This document shows positions 42,980-62,834 of a stretch of 64,000 nucleotides of DNA, in pieces (the first letter of the stretch is position 1; the number at the start of each line of letters is the position of its first letter). The notes below the pieces were generated by a model. It was given only the letters and a program-made list of their open reading frames with translations. It made no database searches and was not told where the DNA came from. Origin of the DNA: Juglans regia (lineage: Eukaryota > Streptophyta > Magnoliopsida > Fagales > Juglandaceae); NCBI RefSeq assembly GCF_001411555.2, contig NC_049916.1:2914001-2978000 (forward strand). Reading direction: 5' to 3'. The position numbers and the translations under genes are program-made.

Positions 42980-45922
42980 ATGGATTCTGACGCGAGACAT
43001 GCAGAAAATGAGGGTGATGAGGTAGGACATGCAGATGATGAGTATGATGAGGTGGTACATTCAGATAATGAGTGTGATGAAACCATTGAAGAGCCAAAGG
43101 TTGGAATGGAATTTTCACCGATAGAAGAAGTTTGGTCTTACTATAAGAAGTATGGTAAGCAGAAGGGGTTTGAGGTGTGTAAAAGGAATTCTAAACAAGG
43201 AGATGATGGGAATGTCAGATGGCTTACATTCGTATGTGCGCGACAAGGCACATCAAAGAGTAAGGCTGCCAATATTCTCAAGCCAAGACAAACAGAGAAG
43301 ATAGGATGTATGACTAGGATTAATGCTACAATGAATGGCGAAGGTGGATATACCCTATCTAAAGTAAAGTTGGAACACACACACATTTGTAGTCCTAGAA
43401 AGGCAAGACATATGAGATGCTTTAAGAAGGTTGATGCTCGTGTGGCTAAGAGGTTCGAAATAAATGATGAGGCAGGAATACGAATGTCCAAAAATTTCAA
43501 GGATGTGGTTGTTGAGGCAGGGGGTTACGAAAATGTGTCATTCGGGGAGAAAGAGTGTCGAAATTACATTGACAAAGCACAACAACTTCGTCTCAAGGTT
43601 GGAGGTGTTGAAGCTTTATGTAAATATTTTCAAGATATGCAAAAAAGAAATCCGGATTTCTACTATTAGATAGACGTTGACCATGAGATGCGATTAAAGA
43701 ATGTATTTTGGGCAGACACCCGGAGTAGAGCTGCATATGAATCATTTGTGGATGTGATTACATTTGACACAACATATCTAACTAATGCATATAAGATGCC
43801 TTTTGCACCGTTTGTGGGTGTGAACCACCATGGTCAGTCAATTTTATTCGGATGCGGATTGATTTCCAATGAGGATGCACATACATTTGAGTGGTTGTTT
43901 GAGTCATGGTTGAAATGTATGAATGACCAACCGCCAAAGGCAATCATCACAGACCAAGACAAGGCAATGAAAATTGCAATTTCAAGGGTGTTTCCAACGT
44001 CTAGGCATCGCTTCTGCTTGTGGCATATAATGAAAAAACTTCCTGAGAAATTTGGTTCACATTCTCGATATGAGGATATCAAAAGTACTCTACAGAAGTA
44101 CGTGTATGACTCTTTAAGCCAACATGAATTCGAAGAACGTTGGCGTGATTTGCTCGATACCTATGATCTGCATGAGAATGCATGGTTGGGATCACTATAT
44201 AGTGACCGGTGTTTTTGGGTGCCGGCCTATGTTAGAGATACATTTTGGGCAGGAATGTCAACTACACAGCGAAGTGAAAGCATGAATGCCTTTTTCGATG
44301 ATTATGTTAATTCTAGGACAACTCTCAAACAATTTGTTGATCAGTACGATTCAGCCCTTAGAAGGAAGGTAGAGAACGAAGCAATTGCTGATTTTAGTTC
44401 ATTTAACACTGAGATTCCTTGCATCAGTTGCTATCCTCTAGAGAAACAATTTCAAAAAACATACACAATTGTAAAATTCAAAGAAGTACAAGAGGAATTG
44501 CGGGGATTTCTATATTTGACTACCTCGTTTATGGGATGTGAGGGCGGTAGATATGAGTTCGTAGTTGTCGATGAAGTTCAAGTGTATGATAACTTATTAA
44601 AACGTGCAAACTACATTGTCAAAGTTAATGAAGATCCCTTTGATGTTAAATGCAGTTGTAATTTGTTTGAGTTTAGGGGTATATTATGCAGACATGCTCT
44701 TCGTATCTTGACTCAGCTAGGCAAGCATATAGTTCAATCAAAATACATTTTGGATTGGTGAAGAAATGATGTAAAGAGAAAATACACTTTCATCAAAAGT
44801 AGTTATGACACAAGTAGCAACCACAATGCCCGAAGATACGATAGGATCCAAAATTGCTTCTATGAACTGTGTTCAAATGCTTCAAAGGCCGAGAGTAGCT
44901 GTGTGAAATTGATTGGCCAGCTACAAAAGTTGAAGTTAGAGTACCCTGGGATCGTCGATCATGATACTACCAACACAGTTGATCCAATGGCTTCAATGGA
45001 GGACACGACGGGTAGAGTTCTGAGCCCATTGGTAGTTCGGAGTAAGGGAAGACCGCCATCTAGAAGAAAAGTGCACCCCATTGAGAAAAGTCTTAAGAAA
45101 CCAAGCACGAGAAGGAGATTGCACCATGGCGAAGTTGAGGTTTCTTTTTATTAATGTTGTATACAACAAATATTTAACAAATTCTTATAATTTTTTTTAA
45201 AAATATAAATTATTATATTTCTTCCAATGCACAGCGAAGTAGTCCCTTACCAAATGAATGCAATGTGAGCGGCACACAGACTGAAGCTCCTCAAACTCAG
45301 GTACTATTTTTGTTGTTTATGATTATTATATTTTGTATTGATCATTGTTCGAATTAAATGGATATAAGATCAACAAAGTCAAGTTTGGATATATGCGCCA
45401 GCTTTTTTTACAACTCCTTCAACTACTACGGATTATTTTGGTGATGGACGAACTACTCCTTCCTCATAGGTACTTCAAACTACATTATTAGTTAAATTGA
45501 TTTTTTAGTGTGTTGATTTTTTTGACATTTTTTTAATGCCACTCACAGTACACACCCGATCAAGTATATAATATAGATTATTATGGTATTAGACCGACTG
45601 CTCCATCCTCACAGGTATTTTAAACTACATTATGGTATAACATATTTTTAGTGTGTTGGTTTTTTAACATTTTTTTTATGCCACCCACAGTACACATCTA
45701 ATCAAGTATATACTACAAATTATTTTGGTATTGAACGGGCTGCTCTTTCCTCACAGGTATTTTAAACGACATTATGGTTTAGGGGCATATTTTTAGTGTG
45801 TTGGCTCTTTTAACATATTTTTTTTATGTCACTCACAGTACACACCTGATCAAGAATACACAACGGAGGGTCTTCATATTAGACCAACTGCTCCATCAAT
45901 GAATTCTTATTTGTGGAGATGA
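42980..45922 (+). pseudogene. FAR1/FHY3-type MULE transposase gene with two in-frame stops
   Basis: One frame runs from ATG 42980 to 45139 (720 codons, donor GAG|GTTTCT), interrupted only by TAG at 43667-43669 and TGA at 44759-44761. Domains: acidic N-terminus; FAR1 DNA-binding (WRKY-GCM1) zinc finger at about residues 45-140 (FEVCKRNSKQ, GCMTRINA, HTHICSP); MULE transposase core after the first stop (FDTTYLTNAYKMPFAPFVGV, ITDQDKAMKIAI, RHRFCLWHIMKKLPEK, FWAGMSTTQRSESMNAF); SWIM zinc finger near 44650-44700 (CSCNLFEFRGILCRHALRI). The second stop sits where the family has a Trp (ILDW-stop-RNDVKRKYTF). Later exons are 45235-45300, one ending at 45469 (also ending in TAG), 45549-45614, 45691-45756 and 45839-45922. 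Established: the family includes light-signalling transcription factors and their transposase ancestors. With only point nonsense changes the loss looks recent, and readthrough cannot be excluded. Confidence 0.85.
45380..45922 (+). repeat. Tandemly duplicated exon-intron units in the FAR1-like gene
   Basis: Three to four units of 142-148 bp each hold an exon-like block and an intron. The exon ends are at 45469, 45614 and 45756, and the exon starts at 45549, 45691 and 45839. Full blocks are exactly 66 bp (22 codons, phase 0) and translate as YTPDQVYNIDYYGIRP-type peptides ending TAPSSQ or AALSSQ. The introns share GTATTTTAAAC at the donor, TTTTTAGTGTGTTGG in the middle and CCACTCACAG at the acceptor. 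Confidence 0.85.
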
Positions 45923-46270
45923 CATTTTTTTGTGGAGATGACATGTGGCTATTGTAAATTCTAGGCATTGTGGCCATGACTTTTTTGGTAATACATTTTT
46001 TGGTGAAGATGACCTGTGGCTATTGTAAATTCCAGACATTGTGGCCATGGCCTTGGCTTTTTCTGTAATACATATTATATGACATTTTTTGGTGGAGATG
46101 ACATGTGGCTATTGTAAATTACAAGATGTATATATTTGATGCACCACTTAACTTTATCTTTCTGTATTTGTTCTGATTTAGGTGATTACATGGGTGTATG
46201 AGATTTTTTTTACTTGAGCAGGTTCATATTTTGTTAATTACAGGATGTATATATTTGATGCACCACTTAA
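45917..46270 (+). repeat. Three-fold repeat after the FAR1-like gene
   Basis: GTGGAGATGACATGTGGCTA followed by TTGTAAATT occurs three times (about 45935, 46006 and 46098), with GGCATTGTGGCCATGAC-like text between copies. The phrase GATGTATATATTTGATGCACC appears at 46124 and 46246. It is probably 3' UTR or element DNA that duplicated locally. Confidence 0.75.
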
Positions 46271-46760
46271 AGTTGCTCTCCTGGTTGCTTTGCCAGCCTT
46301 ATTCGGTAGTAGTAGTAGTCTTACCTTTATTGATTAATTACTAATGTCATAATGGTTAGCAGATGCACTCCTCTTATATGTATATCTTTGGGAGGAAGAA
46401 AACAAGCTTCTGCTTGTCTTTCTTGAACCCTAGAATCAATGCATTGAAAATGCGTTTCACATTCAAGAAAAAAAGAATTCATCAAACAACTACAGGACAG
46501 GTCTGATCTACATTATATCATCTAGAAGACCAGCCAGCTTTATAAAGAGTGACATGCGAGTACCATTAAAAGGCTCAAAATTAAGCAAAAAAAAAACAAA
46601 AAACAAAAAATCATACAAAATCATAAACAAATTACATCTTGGTCACATTGTTTTCACAAAATTTTCCAAAATAAAATCCTAAACAAAGTACCCACAACAT
46701 TGAAATTACTATAACTAAATTGACACTTTCAAGTTTTCTCTTGCACCTCTCAGTCTCTAT

Positions 46761-46901
46761 TTATAGTCGATGTCGAGTTGTTTCAATATCCATTGCTAGT
46801 TGTATCTTTTGAAGTTCGGTTTTTAGTCGATTGATTCTCTTTTCACCATACGGTGGTATTTTCAGATCATACCAACAAAAAAACCTGCAAGAATACTCAG
46901 C
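46761..46901 (-). pseudogene. GRF-type zinc-finger protein, 3'-terminal exon
   Basis: The minus-strand acceptor GATTTTGCAG at 46902-46911 opens a 47-codon exon ending in TAA (46763-46761). It reads CRFFCWYD, PPYGEKRINRLK, then a helical LKTELQKIQLAMDIE. This matches the second half of the GRF zinc finger (Cys-x-Phe-Phe-x-Trp) plus the short coiled tail seen in small plant GRF proteins, which often accompany transposons. The first half of the finger was not found upstream (46902-48240), where a LINE piece lies. It is therefore a fragment or a gene with an unfound exon. Confidence 0.55.
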
Positions 46902-47640
46902 CTGCAAAATCAAAGAACACATATTAGCAAACCAAGACATTTAAGCAGGAGCTGTGGTTTTTTATGTATTATAAAACTCATAGCATATACAACATGTCTA
47001 ATCTCGCCCAAAGGCATTGAATCCATGGTTGCAAATTGGCTGACTTTGTATAGATTGAAATCAAGTTAGCCCCTAACCAAATTCCAGAGACCAAAGCTAG
47101 CCCAAGTTTTTCTCCACTTAATTCATGCTATGATTCCAGATACCCAAACCAATTCAGTTCAATGATTCATGCTTTCCTAAATTAAGCTGTTTTTCTCCAT
47201 TTGAAATACATCCTAACTTCCTAAATGCCAAATTGCCAATGTATTTCAAGTTAAATACTTTCCTAAATTTTAATCCAATTTTATAAAACTAAACTATTTT
47301 TCTCCACTTCAAATATATTCTATAATTTCCTAAACGCCAAATTGCCAATGGCACAAGTTGAATACTTTCTTAAATTTTAATCCAATTTTAATGAAATCTT
47401 AATCCAACATTTGTTTGCCTAGACATGTTTAGTTGGATTTTATTATAAACTTAATTATATACAAAGAGAAATTAGTTTAAAACTCTAATCATAGTTATAG
47501 ATATTGATTTTGTTATAAATTTAGACGTGAATGTGCTTAATTGATATAATTTATGTTTATAATTAAGATATAAAATTGTGTTAATTGGAAAACAATCCTT
47601 TAGATTATTTCAACCAATCTATATTAAATATGTCGAAATG
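46902..47640. other. AT-rich interior of the probable MULE
   Basis: Non-coding. The phrases TTAATCCAATTTTA, CACTTCAAATATATTC and AAATGCCAAATTGCCAATG repeat at about 47224-47260 and 47336-47390, a local duplication. No exon for the missing GRF half was recognised. Confidence 0.4.
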
Positions 47641-48042
47641 GGTTGAAAATACAACCTAGAGATAGACTTCTCGGAACTATGAAAGAAATTAAAATGGAAG
47701 TAGAAGTCTGAGGAGGCAGATTTGGTGGTATATATAATGAGAATGATTTGGATTAAAAGAAATGCTCTAATATTTAAGAATAATTTTGAGGACCCGACAA
47801 TGGTGGTTCAAGCTGCAGGTAAAGGACTAGAGGAATTTATTTCATCTCATACTCATCAAAAAGATCACCAACATTCAGGAAGGACTAAGAGACAGTTGAT
47901 CAATGGAAAAAGCCCAAAAGCTATGGAAGTGAAAGCAAAATGGGATGCAAAAAGGGATATTTTGGCCTCTCTATGCACGAATAATATTTTGGCCTCTCTA
48001 AACAACTTTGCATTTCAGCTGGATTTTCGAGGCTCGATTTAG
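47640..48042 (+). mobile_element. LINE C-terminal fragment of a second lineage
   Basis: An open frame around 47722-48042 reads IMRMIWIKRNALIFKNNFED and then VKAKWDAKRDI, like the LINE segment that links the zinc knuckle to an RNase H domain (W-x-x-RN-x-x-I/L-F, then K-x-WDA). It lacks the tail motif of the main LINE family here and the RNase H core. It is truncated, with no function expected. Confidence 0.45.
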
Positions 48043-48840
48043 CTATCGCATAGAGCATGATTCATATCTTAGCAAACACAAATCCATAAAGTAATTCAAG
48101 GGATAATTCATGCAAGAAAAATTAAAACAAAGAAGAAATTCCATTCTAGATAGATATAGAGTAACAACCTCGATTTTTATGTGAGGGAACCAGACCGCGG
48201 CGTAAATAGAGATCTGCACCAACGTAACAACCAGCGGCGATGGTAGGCTCAGTGGTGAGGGGGTTGGCCTCAGGCTTCGGGGAGTCCAACAGACGGGAGG
48301 CGACAGAGGTCTTAGGGTTTCCGACTTTGGGATGGAGCGACGGTGGCTCAACGGTGAGGTTACAGTCACGAATTCGATGGATGGAGGTGATGATGGCAAC
48401 GATTCAACTCAATGGTGATGCTCCATGCCTTCAAGTCGTTTCTGATTTGGAAGGGAGGGTGGAGTCGTGGCCTTTCTTCGAGGGAGGGATGGATGGAACG
48501 AGATGTACAAAGGAAATATGAAATGATGGCATTTCATTGAAAGAGCAGAGGAGATCTACAAGAGGTTGATATTTTCGGGAGAGATCTGAACGGGATGATA
48601 TATTCTTCTATAGAGGAGGTTTGATTTGGGAGGAATGGGAGAGGGAGAAAAGATTTGGGAGGAACGGGAGAGGGAGAAAAACGAAGGAGGCCGGGAGAAT
48701 TAGAGACCCATGAAAGAGGACCTTTTTTGTTTTTAAATTCAAATTGGTTTTTTCATAATTAAAGGGACCACGTGGCTCATTCCACGTCATTCGGGATGCA
48801 AAATTCGGGACTCTTCTTCGAGGGCTCTAGCATTTCTCTT
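48043..48840 (-). other. GC-richer right end of the probable MULE
   Basis: Higher GC than its surroundings, with pyrimidine-rich text on the minus strand (GTCGCCTCCCGTCTG, CCTCCTTCGTTTTTCTCCC) and GGGAGAGGGAGAAAA duplicated at about 48639 and 48665. It would suit the promoter and 5' leader of the minus-strand GRF gene. No clear initiating exon was found. Confidence 0.35.
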
Positions 48841-48888
48841 AAAAAAAAACATAATTACGATACGTCGGAATTGGAGGATACTCAACGC

Positions 48889-49254
48889 AAGTTTAGATAG
48901 TGAGATGAGATGATAATTTTATAAATAATAGTAAGATAGTTTATGAATAGTAGTGAGATAATTTAAGTTAAGATCTCGTTTTATGAGATTTTGGAAAATG
49001 AGAGAGAAAATATTGAATAAAAAATATCATAAAGTTTAAATACTTTTAAAATATAGTTTTTTAATATATATATATTTTTAGTGATTTGAAAAAGTTGAAT
49101 TATTTTTTTATTTTTTGTTTAAAAATTTAAAAGAGTTGTAATGATTAATTGTAATAATTAGTTTAAAAATATTTTTATTTGAATAATATTTATAAATAAA
49201 ATGATACGAGATAAAATTAGAATTTTGGGATGAAATATTTTTCAATACAAGCCC
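48889..49254 (+). mobile_element. MITE of the TGAGATGAG family
   Basis: Left end AGTTTAGATAGTGAGATGAG, right end CAATACAAGCCCC. The interior order (ATAGTAGTGAGATAATTTAAG, ATTTTGGAAAATGAGAG, AAGTTGAATTAT, GAGTTGTAATGATTA) matches the copies at 7640 and 20884. It lies just upstream of the ARF-type gene. Confidence 0.7.
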
Positions 49255-49478
49255 CTGTTTTTCTTAGAAACAGCATAAAGAGAGCATGTAAAAACAAACG
49301 ACTAGCAGAGAGAGAGAGAGAGAGACCGAGTAATAGAGGAAAAAGCAAACGCAAGCTTCATCCAACCAAATCAAAGGTAGACGTTTCTTTGTGATCGACG
49401 AGAGCTTTCAAGCTTTGGGACAACTAAGAGAGATACACACAGAGAGAGGGCAAGAGACAGGGTAGATTGAAATTTCTG
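49255..49478 (+). promoter_or_regulatory. 5' leader region of the ARF-type gene
   Basis: Purine-rich leader with (GA)n at 49306-49324 and GAGAGAGGGCAAGAGACAGG just before the start codon. No clear TATA box was seen in the short gap after the MITE, so the core promoter may be TATA-less or lie partly in MITE sequence. This is inference. Confidence 0.35.
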
Positions 49479-58190
<8,712 letters not shown>

Positions 58191-58687
58191 TTCTCGAGGT
58201 TAAACTCCCAAGTCCCAACTTACTCTTTTAAAAGAGGCGAAGCATAAATTTTATGTTCTATTCTCATCCCGGCCCCTTTTTTCAGCAGGGTATTTGCGTT
58301 GCGCCTCGGTTCTGTTGATAAAGCTGAAGCGTACGCCTTTGCCTTTTGGACATGGAAGATCCTGACCTGTATCAAATTTTGGGCTGTTCTAAAAGCAAAT
58401 GAAGTTTAGTAGGACATTCTTACTTCTGGCCGTGACATTTGAAAACATGTGATTTTCCTCCAATGTAAATTGCGATACAGGTCTCGCCATTGATAAATAT
58501 AATTGGAATCAGGGGATCTATGTATTGTTTGAATGTCCCCTAGAATACTGTCTGCATATATTCTTATAACCATATAGATAGTTCATGACGTTTCTCCTCT
58601 CTCTCTCTCTCTCTCTCTCACACAGAGACAGAGGCAATCCAGGAATGCTTTGTGGTATGTGCTGATTCATGTATTATGTGTATGGAA
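58191..58687 (+). other. 3' UTR of the ARF-type gene
   Basis: Follows stop TAA at 58188-58190. Ordinary composition, with a (CT)n run at 58599-58621 near the end. The polyadenylation site is not identified. Confidence 0.4.
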
Positions 58688-59318
58688 AATGCTACATGTC
58701 CCGCTGGGGGCTCCCGCTGGGAGCTCCCGCTGGGCATGTAACATTTTTTTATTTATTTATTTTAGTTTTTTTAATATAAATATTATTAATAATTTTAAAT
58801 ATTTTAAAAAATAAAATAAAAATTATAATATTATTAAAAAATATTTTTTTAATCAAGAAATAGAATAAAAAATAATATTTATTTTACTTCGTGATTAAGA
58901 AAATATTTTTTAATAATTTTTTTTTTACTTTCTGATTAAGAAAGTGTTTTTTAATGATATTTTTAATTTATTTTATTTTTTAAAAGTGTAAAAAAAATCT
59001 ATATAAAAAATAAATTAAAAAAATACACATTAAAGAGTACATATTAAGCCCAACAGGAATCCCAGCGAAGCTGTAGCATGTCCATTTTAAATATTTAAAA
59101 AAATCATAATATTATTAAAAATACTTTCTTAATCATGAAGTAAACTTCGTAATTAAGAAAATATAGATTTTTTTACTTTCTGATTAAAAAAATATTTTCT
59201 TAATAATATTTTAAATTTATTATTTTTTTAAAATATTAAAAAATTTATATAAAAAATTATTTAAATAAAAAATATATAAAATAATTCTACAGCCCCCAGC
59301 GGGAGCTGTAGCATCACC
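58688..59318. mobile_element. MITE with ATGCTACA...CCCGCTGGG ends and a duplicated interior
   Basis: Left end ATGCTACATGTCCCGCTGGG, right end reverse-complemented ATGCTACAGCTCCCGCTGGG. The word CTCCCGCTGGG is itself repeated three times at the left end. An internal copy of the right end (CCCAGCGAAGCTGTAGCAT) sits near 59063, after which the AT-rich interior (ACTTTCTGATTAAGAAA and relatives) repeats. This indicates a tandem duplication or two fused copies. Confidence 0.75.
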
Positions 59319-59693
59319 CTGTGTGTATATCAAAACACGTAAATTCTTATTTAATAAAGGGTTTTGTAACGATGGACGGACACCGAATGTATTCTAGAAT
59401 GAAATGATGTGAAGTTAAAATGGCTGTCTTGACTCTCGATCGAGTGTTCTCCGCATCCAAGCTTCATTCTTGTTTTTTAATCTCTTGATTGTCGTGGTGG
59501 TTTTTAAAAACTTTGGATTACTTTCATCTTGGGCATTCTGCATCATGTTCTATAATATGGAGACAGTTTCTATATCATTTTTTGTTTTATCTCATCGAAT
59601 TGTAAAAAAAAAATATTTGCAACGAAAATTTGTAGGGAATCCTCATCATTGTTGTTTTGCATTTAAAACAAAAGAAAAAAGATATATTTCTAA

Positions 59694-59893
59694 AGACCGG
59701 TTTGGACAGTAAAATGAGATGAGATGGTTTTAGATTAAAGTTAAAAGTTGAATAAAATATTATTAAAATATTATTTTTTAATATTATTATTATTTTAAAA
59801 TTTAAAAAAATTAAATTATTTATTATATTTTATGTAAAAATTTAAAAAAATTATAATGATAAAATAAAATAATTTCTGAATTCAAACTAACCT
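59694..59893. mobile_element. Short MITE, TGAGATGAG family
   Basis: Left end AGACCGGTTTGGACAG, followed by AAAATGAGATGAGATGG. Right end reverse-complemented CTTAAGGTTAGTTTGAATTC. The interior shares TTAAAAGTTGAATAAAATATT with the copy at 4938. Non-coding. Confidence 0.55.
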
Positions 59894-60524
59894 TAAGCAT
59901 TCTTAATGACAGACTATATATAAATAATTAATAAGTCCTGCAATAAATTGTAGGGAGGCGCTCTCCCAAAACTGACTTCCAACATCGATTTGGCCAAATT
60001 TGACTAATTCCAAGTTCCAAATCTTGTCAAGAGTTTATATTTTCTGTTGCTAGCTATATATATGTAATAAATATATATAACTCGAGGACCGAGGACTATT
60101 TTATTGACTCTTCCATTCCTACTTTTTTTTTTTTTTTCTCTGACAACTTCTTATGGGACAGCACATCAATCATATATAGTTTCAAACAAGAACACCATTA
60201 TTGATTTTTCTCTTTTTTTTTTTTTTTTTATTGGTAGGCAACTTTGTATGGGAGGCCATCACAGTTCCAAACAGTACTAGAGAGTTAAATGCCTAATATA
60301 AAATCATATAAACTATTAAATTTAATTTATAAAATATTAATATTTTATTATTAAATAAATAATAAAATTTTACTAAATATTTAAAAAAAAATAAAACTAT
60401 AAAAATAATTAGAATTAAATGCTCTTTTGATCCGCCCCTTAGCTTTCACTCCCAATTTGTAATTTCACCAACCTAAAACTTATAAAACTAAAAGTCAAAT
60501 TTCACCGACCTAAACGTCGTTGTT

Positions 60525-60850
60525 AGTACATTATTGTCGCATTATATAAATTGGTAGCCTTTATTTAAACACTATCAATATTACGTTGGCGACATATTAA
60601 ATATATTAACGATATTTATTTAAACACCGCCATTAATTAAAATAGCGGTGTTATCATAAATACTGTTGTTAGTACATTGTTGGCACATCATATAAATTGA
60701 AGACATTTATTTAAATACCACTAATAATATGTTGGCGGCACATTAAATAAATTAATAACATTTATCTAAACGCCACTATGAATATGTTGCCGGCGCATTG
60801 TATTAATTAATGGCATTTAGAACGCACTAATAATATGATATACCATAATA
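60525..60850. repeat. About 55-bp tandem satellite, five units
   Basis: Units open with TTGTTGGCACATCATATAAA or variants (TTGGCGGCACATTAAATAAA) and close with ATTTAAACACCGCCA-like text and AATAATATG. One unit carries an extra 35 bp. It sits 200-500 bp upstream of the terpene synthase start codon. Confidence 0.7.
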
Positions 60851-60958
60851 ATAAAAAAATATAATATATAAATTAAGAATAAATATGATATAATGGGTCA
60901 TAATTCATATAATAAAAAAAAATTACAAATCAAATCATGTTAAAGTTCTTCATGCATA

Positions 60959-60983
60959 TCTATATAACTGCATGCATGCATGC
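60959..60983 (+). promoter_or_regulatory. TATA box and RY-type repeats upstream of the terpene synthase
   Basis: TATATAA at 60961-60967 is followed by CATGCATGCATGC at 60971-60983, overlapping RY motifs (CATGCA) bound by B3-domain factors in other genes. The start codon is at 61050. The TATA role is inferred from its position. The RY copies lie downstream of it, in the likely leader. Confidence 0.5.
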
Positions 60984-61049
60984 TCCATACTCACCCATTC
61001 AATCAAAAAACCAAGCTAATTGACTAATAAAGGCCTACAATTCTTCTCA

Positions 61050-62800
61050 ATGTCTCTCCAAATTCTTGATTCAGTCCGAACTTGCAATCCAACTAGAGGA
61101 TTGCTCCCATCTAAAAATCCCATCTCACCTATACCATCAGGAGCTGGCAATGTTTCTGATCATCATCCTTTACAAAGCACGACAATCCTAAACAACTCGA
61201 GCACCGACTCCATTACTGTTCGACGTTCAGCAGATTACCGACCTACCATTTGGTCCTATGATTATATTCAATCACTGAGAAGTGAATATGTATGTGGTAC
61301 ATGCACTTTGTACTTGTGTTTAATTCTTATTGCTGGTTTTAGTAGCCGTAGTACTAGTAGTACCACTGTTTGTAATTGTTGTTAGATTTAGTACTGGCGT
61401 GATTAATAATGTGAAAATTGAATTTCTAGGGGGAGTCATGCACAAAACAAGTAATTGAGAAGCTGAAGGAAGAATTGAGGATGATGTTTAAGGAAGTTGT
61501 TGATCCTTTGAAGAAACTGGAGCTGATTGATGTCTTGCAAAGGCTTGGATTATCTTACCACTTCGAGGACGAAATAAAGAGCATTTTGGAAAGTATATAC
61601 AATACTACTCATGGTGGTGGTGATATGCGCAAGGAGAGTTTATATGCCACATCTCTTGGGTTTAGACTGCTAAGACAAAATGGATATAATGTGCCTCAAG
61701 GTAAACGACCAAACAAAAAATTAATAAATGTGGGATCAGTCATAATATCCATTCTTTATGGCTAAAACTTGTGAGCTTTGTTAATTGCAGAGATTTTCAA
61801 TAGTTTCAAGGATGAAAAGGGAAGTTTCTTGACACGCCTTTGTGACGACATTGAGGGAATGTTGGGTTTGTATGAAGCCTCGTTCCTTTTAATAGATGGT
61901 GAAGGTATCTTGGAAGAAGCAAGAGATTTTTCAATCAAGCATCTTACAGGCTACTTGGAGAAAAGCAAAGACCAAAATCTTTCTGCCATGGTGAGCCATG
62001 CTCTAGAGCTTCCACTCCATTGGAGGATGCTAAGGTTGGAAACAAGGTGGTATATTGATGTATATAGGAGCAAAGAAGGCATGAACCCTCTCTTGCTAAA
62101 ACTTGCAGAACTGGATTTCAACGTGGTACAAGCAGCCCATCAAGAAGATCTAAAACAAGCATCAAGGTAAAAAAAGCATGTACTTTTTCATTCAAAAGGT
62201 TCTAAAAAAAACACTCTGTTATTACTCTAAAACTGATAATCCCTTATTTGATTCTCGTTAAGGTGGTGGAAGAGTACTGGGTTGGAAGAGACGTTGAGCT
62301 TTGCGAGGGATAGGTTGATGGAGAATTTCTTCTGGACAGTGGGAGTAATATTTCAGCCTAATTTTGGATATTGTAGGAGAATGTTGACAAAGCTCATCAC
62401 ACTGATGACAATAATAGATGATGTTTATGATGTATATGGTTCTTTGGAAGAACTGGAGCTCTTCACAGATGCCATGGAGAGGTATGCACTAAATGGCAAT
62501 ACACAGTTAGTGCTAACTATTATATATAAGGCCATGATCTTTGACATAAGAAGTACTTATAAATTCTGTTTGCTTTCCAGATGGGATACCAATGCAATGG
62601 ATCAACTCCCATATTACATGAAGATATGTTTCCTTACTCTCCACAACGCCGTCAACGAAATGGCTTTCGACGTGCTAAAGGAACAAGGATTCCACATCAT
62701 TCGATACCTTAAGAAAGTGGTATTGAATTGGCTTCTATACTCATGAAGATTAATATATGTAGTTCAAACTACTTTCTTTCTTATAAATTGGTCATGTTTT

Positions 62801-62834
<34 letters not shown>

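Larger units (their letters stand above)
41472..48840. mobile_element. Probable Mutator-like element carrying FAR1-type and GRF genes
   Basis: Seen: the left end AAGAGTTCTTCTACAG and the right end, reverse-complemented, AAGAGAAATGCTAGAG. About 30 bp in, both have TCCCGAAT, and further in GACGTGGCAATCCACGT against GACGTGGAATGAGCCACGT. Between them lie a FAR1/FHY3-like MULE transposase gene on the plus strand and a GRF zinc-finger piece on the minus strand. Established: FAR1/FHY3 proteins descend from MULE transposases, and MULEs make 8-11-bp duplications. The flanks here are A-runs (TATTAAAAA and AAAAAAAAA) and do not give a clear duplication. The ends are degenerate, so the element is old. 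The alternative is a host FRS gene with chance-like flanks. Confidence 0.55.
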
